Source of the DNA: Zanthoxylum bungeanum
Lineage: Eukaryota; Streptophyta; Magnoliopsida; Sapindales; Rutaceae
Assembly (NCBI GenBank): GCA_019454045.1
Contig: SKCR01047774.1
Location: 1-64,000 of the forward strand
DNA length: 64,000 bases
Direction: 5' to 3'
Of the stretch, positions 1 through 11,713 are shown one piece after another. The notes under the pieces were generated by a model. That model did no database searches. It was not told the DNA's origin and saw only the letters and a list, made by a program, of their open reading frames with translations. Positions within the stretch are counted from its first letter, which is position 1, and each line of letters opens with the position of its first letter. Position numbers and translations under genes: made by a program.

Positions 1-64
1 AAGAAGTAGTTGCCTCCATACGAGACTCATCATTGGGCTAATGTGTAAAAATACAATGCCTACA
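1..64 (-). repeat. Partial 3' LTR of element A
   Basis: The 64 bases ending in TGCCTACA match the end of the LTR at 21564-23475 without a mismatch. The polypurine tract follows directly. The rest of this LTR lies outside the window. Confidence 0.9.
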
Positions 65-77
65 GTCGCCCCCACTT
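65..77 (-). other. Polypurine tract of element A
   Basis: On the minus strand this reads AAGTGGGGGCGAC, a purine-rich run immediately next to the LTR, where plus-strand DNA synthesis would be primed. The same sequence stands in the same place in element B (6661-6673). Confidence 0.8.
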
Positions 78-199
78 TGATGGGACTTGTGCAGTGTGTG
101 ACAATGACAATCCTATCAAAGTACGTGCAATGCATTTTTACTTACCTGGCTCGCCAGCTGTCACCTGGTCTGCTTGCTGTGCTGAGTTGATAATGCTAA

Positions 200-1395
200 A
201 CCTCGTACCTAGGGCGTCGCGGTTGTGTCTCCATACCTAGAGTGCCGCAGTGATGATGTTGGTTGTCTGAGTGCTAACCCCATACCTAGGGTGTCGCAGT
301 GACGCCTCCGTACCTAGAGTGCCACAAATGTCTGAATAGTCCACATGTCGTACCTGGCGTGCTAACCCCGTACCTAGGGCGTCGCTGTGGTCTGAGTGCT
401 AACCCCGTACCTAGGGTGTCGTGGTGACGTCTTCGTACCTAGAGAGCCACAAATATCTGAATAGTCCACATGCCGTACCTGGCGTGCTAACCCCGTACCT
501 AGGGCGTCGCTGTGGTCTGAATGCTAACCCCGTACCTAGGGTGTCGCAGTGACGTCTCCGTACCTAGAGAGCCACAAATGTCTGAGTGCTAACCCCGTAC
601 CTAGGGTGTCGTAGTGACGCCTCTGTACCTAGAGTGCCACAAATGTCTGAGTGCTAACCCCGTACCTAGGGTGTCGCGGTGACGTCTTCGTACCTAGAGA
701 GCCACAAATGTCTGAATAGTCCACATGCCGTACCTGGCGTGCTAACCCCGTACCTAGGGCGTCGCTGTGGTCTGAATGCTAACCCCGTACCTAGGGTGTC
801 GCAGTGACGTCTCCGTACCTAGAGAGCCCCAAATGTCTGAGTGATAACCCCGTACCTAGGGTGTCGCAGTGACGCCTCCATACATAGAGTGCCACAAATG
901 TCTGAGTGCTAACCCCGTACCTAGGGTGTCGTGGTGACGTCTCCGTACCTAGAGAGCCACAAATGTCTGACTGCTAACCCCGTACCTAGGGTGTCGCAGT
1001 GACGTCTCCGTACCTAGAGAGCCACAAATGTCTGAGTGCTAACCCCGTACCTAGGGTGTCGCAGTGACGCCTCCGTACCTAGAGTGCCACAAATGTCTGA
1101 ATGCTAACCCCGTACCTAGGGTGTCGCGGTGACGTCTCCGTATCTAGAGAGCCATAAATTTCTGAGTGCTAACCCCGTACCTAGGGTGTCGTAGTGACGT
1201 CTCCGTACCTAGAGAGCCACGAATGTCTGAGTGCTAACCCCGTACCTAGGGTGTCACGGTGACGTCTCCGTACCTAGAGAGCCACAAATGTCTGAATGCT
1301 AACCCCGTACCTAGGGTGTCGCGGTGACGTCTCTGTACCTAGAGAGCCACAAATGTCTGAATGCTAACCCCGTACCTAGGGTGTCGCAACTGTGA
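200..1395. repeat. Tandem array, about 65-bp unit, in the 3' region of element A
   Basis: The unit contains two halves, one with CCCCGTACCTAGGGTGTCG and one with CCGTACCTAGAGAGCCACAA, and recurs about every 65 bp, roughly 15-18 times. Some units are longer, with an inserted stretch containing TCCACATGCCGTACCTGGCG. The array lies between integrase and the 3' LTR. Tat-lineage elements are known for hypervariable tandem repeats here, and some satellites derive from them. A short, more degenerate stretch (1396-1575) with GTACCTGGC and GTGGGCCTCGCCC motifs follows; the latter motif is the core of B's array. Confidence 0.9.
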
Positions 1396-1599
1396 TATCT
1401 CCATGCCCGGAGTGTCGTACCTGGCTTAACTGATATCTCCATACCCGGAGTGTCGTACCTGGCTGAAACTGATTTGAACCAATGTGGGCCTCGCCCACAG
1501 AATGCCATACCCAGCAGATCTGATGCTGAACCTAATGTGGGCCTCGCCCCCAATGCCCTACCTGGCAAGTCTACTATTGATGTCGATTCTCTATTTTGC

Positions 1600-2345
1600 A
1601 TACAGTAGTGCTTCTCTTTGAGATAATCTTGATAGCTAAACATATTTTTGTCCTCAACGGATGCTTCGCGTCAAAGCCAAAGAATCATCAAAGTATTCGA
1701 CATACTCAAACCCAATCCCCTGAATGGGTGATCTGAACCAGACTCCTAGTGTGTGTGTGTGCTAAGGCTCATTCGCAGCTTATTCCTTAAGTCAGCCAAC
1801 TCGATGATTTCGCTTCGGAGAATCGGATTAGTGGGTCTAACGAACCTGGATATCTAGGTCACATTCTGTGATTACTGTAGCATACTTAACATGATATGGT
1901 CTTCTTTTATTGCATCGTCTCTTTCTCTTTTTTTTCTTTTCTTTTTTTTCTTTTCTTGACACACCTACCATTTAAGGTAGCATTTCTCCTCATGGTGGTC
2001 CTAATACTCACCCATGGGTAGCTTCACGCTTATTGGTTATAGGCGGTCTATTTCATTTCTTTTCATTGCAGAGACTTTTCTTTCCTTATTTTCCAACCAT
2101 ATCATGTATCGTAGCAAAGGCAAATCAGTGTGGACATCCAGGCAAACGGTCATTCACCGATCCATCATCTCTTCAACTAGTCATCTCATCAACCGCTCAG
2201 GCTTCTACTGTTGAGATACCTTTATCAAGTGTTTCATGAGTCCAATCAAGATCAATCCATTCAGAATACCGGATAAGAGTGCGTCTCGCACTTCTTGCTT
2301 CTAAGACTTCTCCCTACAGCACACAATGTCATCACCGGACATATG
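1600..2345 (-). other. Conserved 3' noncoding module, element A copy
   Basis: About 740 bp after the array align by eye with 9075-9890 in B and 25850-26585 in C. The best-kept part, 1963-2052, includes GGTAGCATTTCTCCTCATGG and CCCATGGGTAGCTTCACGC. No open frame runs through it. It is flanked by a T-rich run near 1920-1956. An ACTC microsatellite lies at about 2395-2414, and 2415-2754 has no recognised feature beyond a GTGGGCTTCGCCC motif. Confidence 0.75.
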
Positions 2346-2754
2346 TTTAACCATCAAAGACTTCTCTCTCACATTTTTTTTTTTTACTTTTTACTCACTC
2401 ACTCACTCACTCAAATGAATTCTTCCTCTTTATTGCTGACCATGTGGGCTTCGCCCACGGGATCCATACCCGAAATTCAAACTCAAAAATGAGCCTTAAC
2501 CCTCATATTACCCTCTGAATTTTAACACCGATGTGGACCTCAGCCCTAGGATCTCTTCCCAAATTCAATACAGTGCTTTCGCTGTTTCTGATTAGCTTGT
2601 CTTTGCCGCTTCCTCCTCTTTTATTCTTCGATACCTGTGAATATATAAAACAAAAACACAAAACACGCAAAAAAAGGAATGCAATAATGGGTTATATGTG
2701 TGCATGCATGCATGAGTTCTCTTTATCCCGTTGGGTTAGGTCTTCTGCGGATGA

Positions 2755-4250
2755 CTATTCAGTCTTCTGTCCCTCAGGCAAAATACATTTCAACCTGTCA
2801 ACATTGATCGGCTCGGTGAACTCATTCCCTTCCAAGTCCGACAGTCTCACTGCTCCATTTCCCATTACCTTCTGAACAATGTATGGTCCTTCCCAATTTG
2901 GTCTGAACTTCCCTCTTGGGTCTGTCATCGACGGCTTTCGACTGCTTAAGTACCAGATCACCTTTCTTGATCTTGGTAGGATGCACCTTCTTATTAAATG
3001 CTCGGGCCAACCTCTTCTTCTATATATGCATGTGATGCAAGGACTTCATCCTCTTCTCATCCATCAATGCTAACTGCTCAAACCTCTGCGAGGTCCATTC
3101 TCGTTCAGGCAATTCTGCTTCTGCTAACACCCACCGCATGGACTGTATCTCAACTTCTACTGGCAGTACCCCGCTTCCATTCCATAGACTAAAGAGTAAG
3201 GCGTAGCTCCCAGTTGCTGTCCTTACAGAAGTTCTGTATCCCCACAAGGCATACGACAGCTTATCAGCCCAGTCTTTGTAATTCTCCGTCATCTTCGCCA
3301 GAATCATCTTTATTGTCTTGTTGGCTGCCTCAACTGCTCCATTAGCCTGCGGTTTGTATGGTGAAGACTTATGATGACCTATCTCATACCTCTGTAACAT
3401 CGCCTTGGTCTCTCCCTGAAACTGGACTCCATTGTCTGTAACCACGTGATGCGGCATACCGTACCGGCATAAGAGATTCTGGGCTATGAACTTAGCCATT
3501 TGTTTTACCGTGACATTACGGAATGACTCGGCTTCTACCAATTTCGAGAAGTAGTCCACTGCTACCACTATAAAGCGATGTCTGTTTGACGCATTCGGCC
3601 GAATCTCTCCGATCATATCAATTCCCCATGCTGAGAAAGGCCACGGTTCTGACAACCAGTGCAATTCTGTATGCGGTAAATGATTCAAATTCCCGTGCGC
3701 TTGACAATCATGACAGTGCCTTACCAGCTTCGCGCAGTCGGCTTCCATGGTTGACCAGTAAAAGCCTTGTCTCACAATCTTGCGGGACAAGTTCAATCCG
3801 TTCATATGCGGTCCACAGACGCCATCATGCACTTCATCCATTATCTTCTGAGCTTCTTCCTTTCTCAAGCATTTCAGCTGGACACCGTTCGCTTGCCTCT
3901 TGTAGAGTTCTCCCTTCAGACTCACATATTGAGCAGCCAACTTCTGAATGGCGATTCTGTCTTTTCTGCTCACTTCCTCTGGGTATTCCCCATGTTCTAG
4001 AAACCTCTGGATGTCATAATACCACGGTTTTCCGTCATCGACCTCTACTCCCAAGATCCTCTCTATCTCATAAACCGGTTTGGTGGCCGTTGTCAACACA
4101 AGTGGTCTCATCACCAATTTCTCTGGATTCTCCCAGGTTGCGGCTAGCGTTGCCAATGCATCTGCCATCTGATTTTCTTCCCGAGGAAAGTGCTGAAATT
4201 TGCAATTATGGATAACATGTGCTAGGTTTCTAAGGTGGAATAAGTACGGC
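2755..4250 (-). pseudogene. Additional RNase H C-terminus plus integrase of element A (broken)
   Basis: This encodes the end of the additional RNase H (motif MADALATLAA near 4150), then an integrase that would join element cDNA into the host chromosome. Visible are the HHCC zinc-binding region (HCHDC), the catalytic aspartates in GIDMIG and VTDNG, and the glutamate in GAVEAANKT. The C-terminal GPY/F-type module (FRPNWEGPYIVQKV) lies at 2755-2961 in other frames, so there are breaks near 3010-3200. An open frame continues upstream to 4405, but its first 50 or so codons are element B LTR and not part of the gene. Upstream coding sequence resumes at 19742 beyond the inserted element B. Confidence 0.9.
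4246..4250. repeat. Target-site duplication of element B, left copy
   Basis: The sequence acggc stands immediately before TGTAGACA of the left LTR. The same five bases follow the right LTR at 19737-19741. Removing B and one copy restores continuous homology with the matching part of B's own pol. Confidence 0.95.
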
Positions 4251-6660
4251 TGTAGACAACAGGAACTGGACGACGCATGCTGTTCTAGGCTCGCGGCACT
4301 AGTTGGGAGTACGGAGTAGCCACAGGGACTAAACCGGGAATGATGGAGTCGCCACCCGGTGTGAACCGGGAAAATAAGATTTAAGGCCGCACTCACCCCT
4401 CGCAAGGGAAGACCTCAAACCGTTGGGTTCGGAATGGTCCCTTACTTATGTCACTTGTAATGAGAGGATTTATGTAATAACTTAATCATGCTTGAGTAAC
4501 ACTCAGTTCCAAGGGGTATCATGCTTCTAAATTCACATGCATATCACTAAAAAACTTACACTTAAATTTCCATATGCAAATTCCATGTATAAGTTTACAT
4601 TTAACATATTTTTCATATCTGCATGCAACCTATTCATATATAATCTATATCCAAATTCAAGCAATGAAGACAAATTAACATACCAAAAGCATACAACTTC
4701 ACAAAAGCATAAAGAACATTTATTTTTCAAACATGCATACTAAGAGAATGTATTCGAGCTTATAACAGAAATAGACGACTAAAGAAGTAATACAAATGCA
4801 TAAAGTTCAAGGAGATAACCATATGTTAAGATAGACATGTCCTGATGTGATACAGTAAGACCGTGACCGTTCGCGTTGCGTTCGTAAACGCGTTCGAACG
4901 GTGAAGACAGAATGCTCTCGTTCGTGTGGCGTCCGAGACGCGTTCGAACAGAAATGAGACAGTAGGTTCTCGTTCGTAGGGCGTCCGAAAACGCGTTCGA
5001 ACAGAATGACCTGATGCTACAGATGTGCGCGCGTTCGAGTAGCGTTTGATAACGCGTTCGAACGGTAGAGACAGAAAGTCCCCGTTCGTGATGCGTTCGA
5101 TGACGAGTTCGAACGGGAACTGGCAGATTACATACATTCATACATTTTTGGACACGTCATTCAAACAAGATCATCACAACGACATATCTAATCACATGGA
5201 TCCTCAAATCATGCATAATGTTTAACATACTAAACAATTAAATCATGCTCAAACACAACCAACTAATCATACTCAAAGCTATAACATGTTATAAACATCC
5301 TAATCATGCATAAGAAAACAAAGCACATATTAATCTAAATCGTGCTCAAACACAAATTTGGATGACACGGAATACGTGTGTCTTTCAAGTGGTACGTGGC
5401 ATTGTATCCCGAGTACAAACCGCATTACCGTCCATTCGGATTCGGCTACGGAATTTATGTCCGAGTTTCCATCCGATATATCACAAGAAATAACACATAT
5501 TCCGTCCATCCAGAATCACATCACACAATTAACATGCTTTCCAAATCATGCATACTTAACATCATAATTAATCATGCTTTCTAAATTATCAATTCATGGG
5601 AAGAGGATAAGTATCATATGCCCTCAGGTCTAACCTTTTTGTGTCGTCTTTCGGAAGCACGTTTCACGTCCGTTGGAAGGGTTGATGCTCTGTAACTTTT
5701 CTGGTTCACTGGTTCCCCTTTTCCTTGGTTATCCTGCTGATTTGCTCGCTGTTTTCCTCCGCTTTGCTGCTGTGTTGCTGCTGTGTTTCAGGCCACTGTT
5801 CTGGTTGCTTCCGGCTACTGCTTCGTGATATTTTGGGCTGCTATTTAGGAGGTGTTTTCCAATGGTTATGGGCCGTCCTACGGGGAATATGGGCTGCTGT
5901 GTAGGGCTGTCCTACGGTGAGGTGATTGGCGTGTTTAGGGGTTGTGTAGTGTTTGCTCAATGTGTCGTCAATCTCCTAGATATCTCTCTCTTTTGTGTTA
6001 TATTGATGCCAGCCCTTTTTGGTTGGTTTTAGGCTTCTTTTATAGGCAAAGGTGGAAGTGTTTAATGGGAAGGTGAGTTGGCTTGTGCTGTGCTTTGTGC
6101 TATTTTTGTGGGTGGCCTGGGGCGTGAATGGCTTGCAAAGAGTGTGTGGGTGTGAATGTGGCTTAGGTGGATCTTGTTGCTTTGTACTTGTTTTGTCATT
6201 CATTGTTGGGGGGTTGGTATGGTATGGTATGATTTCATTGTTTGTGTTTGCAATGAGTGAAGGAGATAATGGAGGATGGCATGGGTGTGTAAGGAAGAAA
6301 GCTAGTGGAGTGTGGGGTATTGTTGTTTGATTTGTTTAATGGGGGATTGGCTTGGCATGTGAGGGATTTGGCTCTTTGGTTTGTAGGGCACGTGAAGAAT
6401 AAAGGAAAAGATGATGTGGGGCATGGGTTTGGTTCTTTTTGGTGGGCTTGGGGTATTTGGGCTTGGCTTATGGATCTTGGCGGGCCGAGAGTATAAGCAG
6501 AATAAAGAGCAAACCCGAAGATTATCAAATCCTACGATTAATACGATTTATAATCCCCCAACTTTAATTCGATTCCAACCCCCTTCCCGTGACTTCGTGT
6601 AGGTCATGAATAGGTGCCTCCTTGAGGCTCATCATTGGATGAAAAAAAGCAGTGTCTACA
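4251..6660 (-). repeat. 3' LTR of element B
   Basis: Nearly identical to 17330-19736 over its first 1750 bp, with a few substitutions and small indels. The 600-bp part near U3 has more indels, and the last 180 bp (6480-6660) is strongly different from its partner. A minus-strand TATA box (CCTATAAAAG) lies at 6037-6046. Hairpin-forming repeats lie at 4867-5117. Open frames through the LTR are not conserved genes. Confidence 0.95.
4867..5117. repeat. Five tandem hairpin units with CGTTCG...CGAACG arms, in the B 3' LTR
   Basis: Units of about 50-60 bp contain inverted arms around a 20-base loop. The first (4867-4901) has CCGTTCG paired with CGAACGG, and the last (5081-5117) has CCCGTTCG paired with CGAACGGG. 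Middle units have weaker arms. The array lies about 1 kb downstream of the LTR TATA box, so it should be in the transcribed part. It is repeated at 17947-18199 in the other LTR and not seen in A's LTR. Confidence 0.8.
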
Positions 6661-6673
6661 GTCGCCCCCACTT
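6661..6673 (-). other. Polypurine tract of element B
   Basis: On the minus strand it reads AAGTGGGGGCGAC immediately upstream of the 3' LTR, the same as in element A. Confidence 0.8.
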
Positions 6674-6784
6674 TGATGGGACTTGTGTAGTGTGTGACAA
6701 TGACAATCCTATCAAAGTTACGTGCAATGCATTTTTACTTACCTGGCTCGCCAGCTGCCACCTGACTTGCGCTGCTTCGAACTG

Positions 6785-7440
6785 AATTGATATGATGGCG
6801 AGGTGCCTCGACCTCTGGGCTTTGTTCCCGAACCACCGAATGTGAACTGTGATGATGATGCAGTGGGCCCTCGACCCTGGGACGCATCCCGGAACTGCAA
6901 CAAACAACGGGGGCACCTCGACCCAACACCGCTGACAATAGGGACCTCGCCCTCGAACCGATGATGTAGTGGGCACCTCGACCCTGGGCACCTCGACCCG
7001 GAACTACAACGGACAACGGGGGCACCTCGACCCTGGGCACCTCGACCCAACACCGCTGACAAATAGGGACCTCGCCCTGAAATGATGATGTAGTGGTACC
7101 TCGACCCTGGGCACCTCGACCGGAACTACAACTGACAACGGGGGCACCTCGACCCTGGGCACCTCGACCCAACACCGCTGACAAATAGGGACCTCGCCCT
7201 GAAATGATAATGTAGTGGGTACCTCGACCCTGGGCACCTCGACCCGGAACTACAACGGACAACGGGGGCACTTCGACCCTGGGCACCTCGACCCAACACC
7301 GCTGACAATAGGGACCTCGCCCTCGAACTGATGATGTAGTGGGCACCTCGACCCTGGGCACCTCGACCCGGAACTACAACGGACAACGGGGGCACTTCGA
7401 CCGTGGGCACCTCGACCCAATACCGCTGACAATAGGGACC
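6785..7440. repeat. Tandem array 1 of element B, about 120-bp unit
   Basis: Units combine GGGCACCTCGACCC, an ACAACGGACAACGGGG stretch and AATAGGGACCTCGCCCT. About five units are visible. Several frames stay open across it on the minus strand because the unit is GC-rich and stop-free; these are low-complexity Arg/Gly/Val-rich translations and not genes. Confidence 0.9.
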
Positions 7441-9060
7441 TCGCCCTCAAACTGATATGATGTGGAGCCTCGCTCCTCAGGTGATGTGGGCCTCGCCCCC
7501 AAAACTGATCTGATGTGGAGCCTCGCTCCTCAGGTGATGTGGGCCTCACCCAAAAACTGATATGATGTGGAGCCTCGCTCCTCAGGTGATGTGGGCCTCG
7601 CCCCAAAACTGATATGATGTGGGCCTCGACCCTGGCAAAGACTGATAGTGATGTGGGCCCCGCCCCCAAACTGATATGGGCCTCGCCCTCAACTGATATG
7701 GGCATCGCCCTCGAACTGATACTGAACTGGGCCTCGCCCTCAAACTGCTATGGGCCTCGCCCCCCAAACTGATGCTGATGTGGGCCCCGACCCCAAACTT
7801 ATATGGGCATCGCCCCCAAACTCATATAGGCCTCGCCCCCGTGCTGACTCTGATGTGGGCCTCGCCCCCATGCTGACTCTGATGTGGGCCTCGCCCTCAA
7901 ACTGATACGGAAACTGATGTGGGCCTCGGCCTCAAACTGATATGGGCCTCGCCCCCAAACTCAAACTGATATGGGCCTCGCCCCATACTGACTCTGATGT
8001 GGGCCTCGCCCCCATGCTGATATGGGCCTCGCCCTCAAACTGATACCGATGCTGATGTGGGCCTCGCCCCCAAACTCAAACTGATATGAGCCTCGCCCCC
8101 GAACTCAAACCGATATGGGCCTCGCCCCCAGACTGATACTGATAAAGTGGGTTACAACCCTGTGACGCATCCCCAAAACTACTGATATAATGTGGGCCTC
8201 GACCCTGTGACGCATCCCCAAAACTGTTACTGATGTAGATGTGGGCCTCGACCCTGGGACTCATCCCCAAACTGTTGATAACGATGTGGGCGTCGATCCT
8301 GGGACTCATCCCTACAATAGATACTGATGGTGACGTGGGCCTCAGCCTGGGACTCATCCCCATAACTGAAACTGAAGTGGGCCTCGGCCCCGGGACTCAT
8401 CCCTGAAACCATACTGATAATGTGGGTCACGACCCTGAGTTGATACTGGTATGGGCCTCGGCCTTGGGACTCATCCCTGAAACTGAAACTGAAGTGGGCC
8501 TCGGCCCTGGGACTCATCCCTGAAACTGAAACTGAAGTGGGCCTCGGCCCCGGACTCATCCCTGAAACTATACTGATGATGTGGGTCACGACCCTAGGGG
8601 CCATCCCCCGCAACTGATACTGATGTGGGTCTCGGCCTTGGGACTCATCCCCACAACTGAAACTGAAATGGGCCTCGGCCCTCGACTGATGCTGATATGG
8701 GCTTCGCCCACAAGCTGATGCTGATATGGGCCTCGGCCCTGGGACTCATCCCCAAACTGATGTGATGTGGGCTTCGCCCCCAATCTGATATGGGCCTCGC
8801 CCTGAAGTGCATACTCCCAAGTCTGATAATAATGTGGGCCTCGCCCCAGAGTGCCATATCTGGCTAGACTACTACTGATAATGGTGTGGGCCTCGCCCTC
8901 AGATTTCCTACCCGATAGATACTGAACATGAACTGATGTGGGCCCCGCCCTCATAATGCCATACCCAGCAGAAACTGATACTGAAAAAATATGGGCCTCG
9001 CACCCAGGTTGAGATAGGCCTCGCCTTCAAACTGATACTAATGTGGGGCTTCGCCCCTCA
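7441..9060. repeat. Tandem array 2 of element B, short GTGGGCCTCGCCCC units
   Basis: Variable units of about 25-60 bp built on GTGGGCCTCGCCCC followed by AAACTGATATG or GGGACTCATCCC. The core GGGC-CTC-GCCC is a small inverted repeat. Variants grade into each other along the array (CCTCGCTCC, CCTCGACCC, CCTCGGCCC). A few copies of the core occur in element A (near 1490-1550 and 2440) outside its main array. Confidence 0.9.
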
Positions 9061-9074
9061 AGCTGATATGATAT

Positions 9075-9421
9075 TCTACCTCTCACGAGATAATCTTTGA
9101 TAGATAGACATATTTTTGTCCTCAACGAATGCTTTCGCGTCGAAACCGAAGAACCTTCAAAGTACTCGACATACTCAAGTCCAATCATCTGAATGGGTGA
9201 TCTGAGTTAGACCTTTATGTGTGTGTGTGCCAAGGCTCTTTTGCAGCTTAGTCCTTAAGTAAGCTAACTCGGTGATTTCATTTCAGAGAATCGAACCAGT
9301 GGGTCTAACCAACCTAGATGTCTAAATCACATTCTGTGATTACTTCAGCATACTCAACATGATATGGTTTTCATCTTTTTTTTTTTTGTCTCTTTTCCTT
9401 TTTTCTTTTTCTTTTTTTTTT

Positions 9422-9465
<44 letters not shown>

Positions 9466-9890
9466 CTCTTCTCTTTTCTGACACACCTACCCTTTAAGGT
9501 AGCATTTCTCCTCATGGTGGTCCTAATACTCGCCCATGGGTAGCTTCACGCTTATCGGTTATAGGCGGTCTAATTTTTTCTTTTCCTTTTCATTGCATAG
9601 ACTTTTTTCTTTTTCCAACCATATCATATATCATAGCATTAGTAAACCAGAGTGGACACCTAGACAAACGGTCATTCACCTATTCGTCATCTCTTCAACT
9701 AGTCATCTCGGTAACTACTCAGGCTTCTACTACTAGGATCTCATAATTAGGTGCTCGTGAGTCTAACTGAGATCAATCCATTCAAAATACCGGAAGAAAG
9801 CGTACCTCGCACTTATCGTTTCTAGGGTTTCTCCATTCGGCAACCAATGTCATCACCGGACATATGTCTATCTATCAAAGACTTTCCTCT
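9075..9890 (-). other. Conserved 3' noncoding module, element B copy
   Basis: Aligns with 1600-2345 in A and 25850-26585 in C in the same order and position. The most conserved part is 9481-9570. A long impure T tract (about 9375-9475) precedes it. The sequence from 9891 to 10355 holds no recognised gene, only another GGGCTTCGCCCC motif near 9925. Confidence 0.75.
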
Positions 9891-10355
9891 GTGGGTTTCT
9901 TCATTTCAATTGCCGAAAACATGGGCTTCGCCCCCTGGAATTCATTCCTGAAACTGATACTGGCGTGGGCCTCAACCCTATTCCTGAAACTGAGATTGAT
10001 TCTGATTCTTTTCTGAGACTGTTGTTGTTTCTGGTTGGCTTGCATTTGCCGCTTTCTCTTCCTTTTCTCTTTTTTCTTTAAACCTGCAAATACAAAACAA
10101 CAGAATAAATACGTGGGCATGTAAGTATGCATGTGCAGAGATACTCCCTTTTCGTGATGGGTTGGATCCTCATTGTGCTCCTCGGCGCTATATGTCCCTG
10201 GTCGTCCCTTGATGGTTCCCATCTGTTTGAAATCTGTAAAAAAAAGCGAAACACAAAACAAGAATGCAAGTTACGTGTATGCATGTATGTATTTCCTATC
10301 CCGTTGGGTTAGGTCTTCTGCCTGTTCCCTCGGTGACCACTTAGTCCTCTTTCCC

Positions 10356-11713
10356 TCAGGCAAAGTACAACTTCAATCTGTCCACATTGATTGGCTCAAC
10401 GAACTCATTCCCTTCCAAGTCGGACAACCTTACTGCTCCATTTCCCATGACCTTCTGCACTATGTAAGGTCCCTCCCAGTTAGGCCTGAATTTCCCTCTT
10501 GGATCTGTCGTCGACGGCCTCGACTGCTTAAGTACCAAATCACCTTTTCTGATCTTTGTGGGCCGTACCTTTTTATTGAAGGTCCGGGCCAGTCTCTTCT
10601 GATATAACTGCGTGTGATGTAAGGCTCTTACCCTTTTTTCTCGTCCAAAAGTGCTAACTGATCAAATCTCTGTGCGGCCCATTCTGACTCCGGTAACTCT
10701 GTCTCCGCTAATACCCTCATAGACTGTATGTCCATTTCTACTGGCAGTACTGCTTCCATCCCGTACACTAAAGAGTAAGGTGTTGCACCCGTTGCTGTTC
10801 TGACTGATGTTCTGTACCCCCACAAGGCATACGGTAATTTCTCGGCCCAATCCCTGCAGTTCTCTGTCATCTTGGCTAAAATCGTCTTTATAGTCTTGTT
10901 GGCTGCCTCAACTGCCCCGTTCGCCTGCGGCCTGTACGGTGAGGACTTGTGGTGGCCTATCCTGTACCTCTGTAACATTGCCTTCGTCTCCCCTTGAAAT
11001 TGAACTCCGTTGTCTGTCACCACATGATGGGGCATACCATACCGACAGATGAGATTCCGAGCTATAAACTTTGCCATCTGCTTTGCTGTAACATTACGGA
11101 ATGATTCAGCTTCTACCCACTTTGAGAAGTAGTCTACGGCCACTACTATGAAGCGGTGCCCATTCGATGCATTTGGTCGGATTTCTCCAATCATATCAAT
11201 TCCCCATGCTGAGAAAGGCCACGGCTCTGACAGCCCATGCAACTCTGTATGCGGCAAGTGATTCAAATTACCGTGTGCTTGACAGTCGTGACAGTGCTTT
11301 ACCATCTTCGCGCAATCTGTCTCCATGGTTGACCAGTAAAAACCTTGTCTCGCTATCTTGCGGGACAGATTCAACCCATTCATGTGCGGACCACATGCCC
11401 CGGCGTGTATTTCTTCCATTACATGCTGAGCTTCTTCTCTTCTCAAACACTTCAACTGAATACCGTTCGCTTGTCTCTTGTATAGTTCCCCTTTCAAAAT
11501 CACATACTGGGAAGCTAACTTCTGAACGGCTACTCTGTCTTTTCTGGCTGCCCCTTCTGGGAGTTCACCGCGCTCCAGATACCTCTGAATGTCAAAATAC
11601 CAAGGTTTGCCGTCGTCGACCTCAACCTCCAGAATTCTCTCTATTTCATGAACAGGTTTTTTGCCGTTATCAGTATCAACGGTCTCATCACTAACTTCTC
11701 TGGATTCTCCCAT
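10356..11713 (-). pseudogene. Integrase of element B (broken)
   Basis: The main frame (10628-11713, 361 codons) holds the HHCC zinc finger (H103, H110, C141, C144) and the DD35E core: D173 in GIDMIG, D234 in VTDNG and E269 in GAVEAANKT. The GPY/F-type C-terminal module (FRPNWEGPYIVQKV) continues in another frame at 10356-10538, so there is a break near the T run at 10634-10639. A second break at the T run 11657-11662 separates it from the additional RNase H frame upstream. Element A has no break at this second place. The catalytic residues are all present, so decay is by indels only. This enzyme family inserts element cDNA into chromosomes. Confidence 0.9.

Noticed and set aside
200..1395. 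Regular direct repeats that could suggest a CRISPR array
   Set aside because: Units are joined without unique spacers and sit inside a plant retrotransposon.
3586..4215. Plus-strand frame of 209 codons
   Set aside because: Antisense shadow of the A integrase; no domain of its own. The same holds for 11167-11694 and 13363-13923 opposite B.
4779..5141. Minus-strand frames of about 100-120 codons in the B LTR (also 17887-18223)
   Set aside because: They cross the hairpin repeats of the LTR; the frame is not kept between the two LTR copies.
6656..7767. Several overlapping minus-strand open frames up to 208 codons, rich in Arg, Gly, Val and Pro
   Set aside because: They run through the B tandem array and only reflect a stop-free repeat unit; no known domain and no stable start.
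8076..8954. Minus-strand frames of 70-128 codons
   Set aside because: Translation of the second B tandem array; composition follows the DNA repeat.
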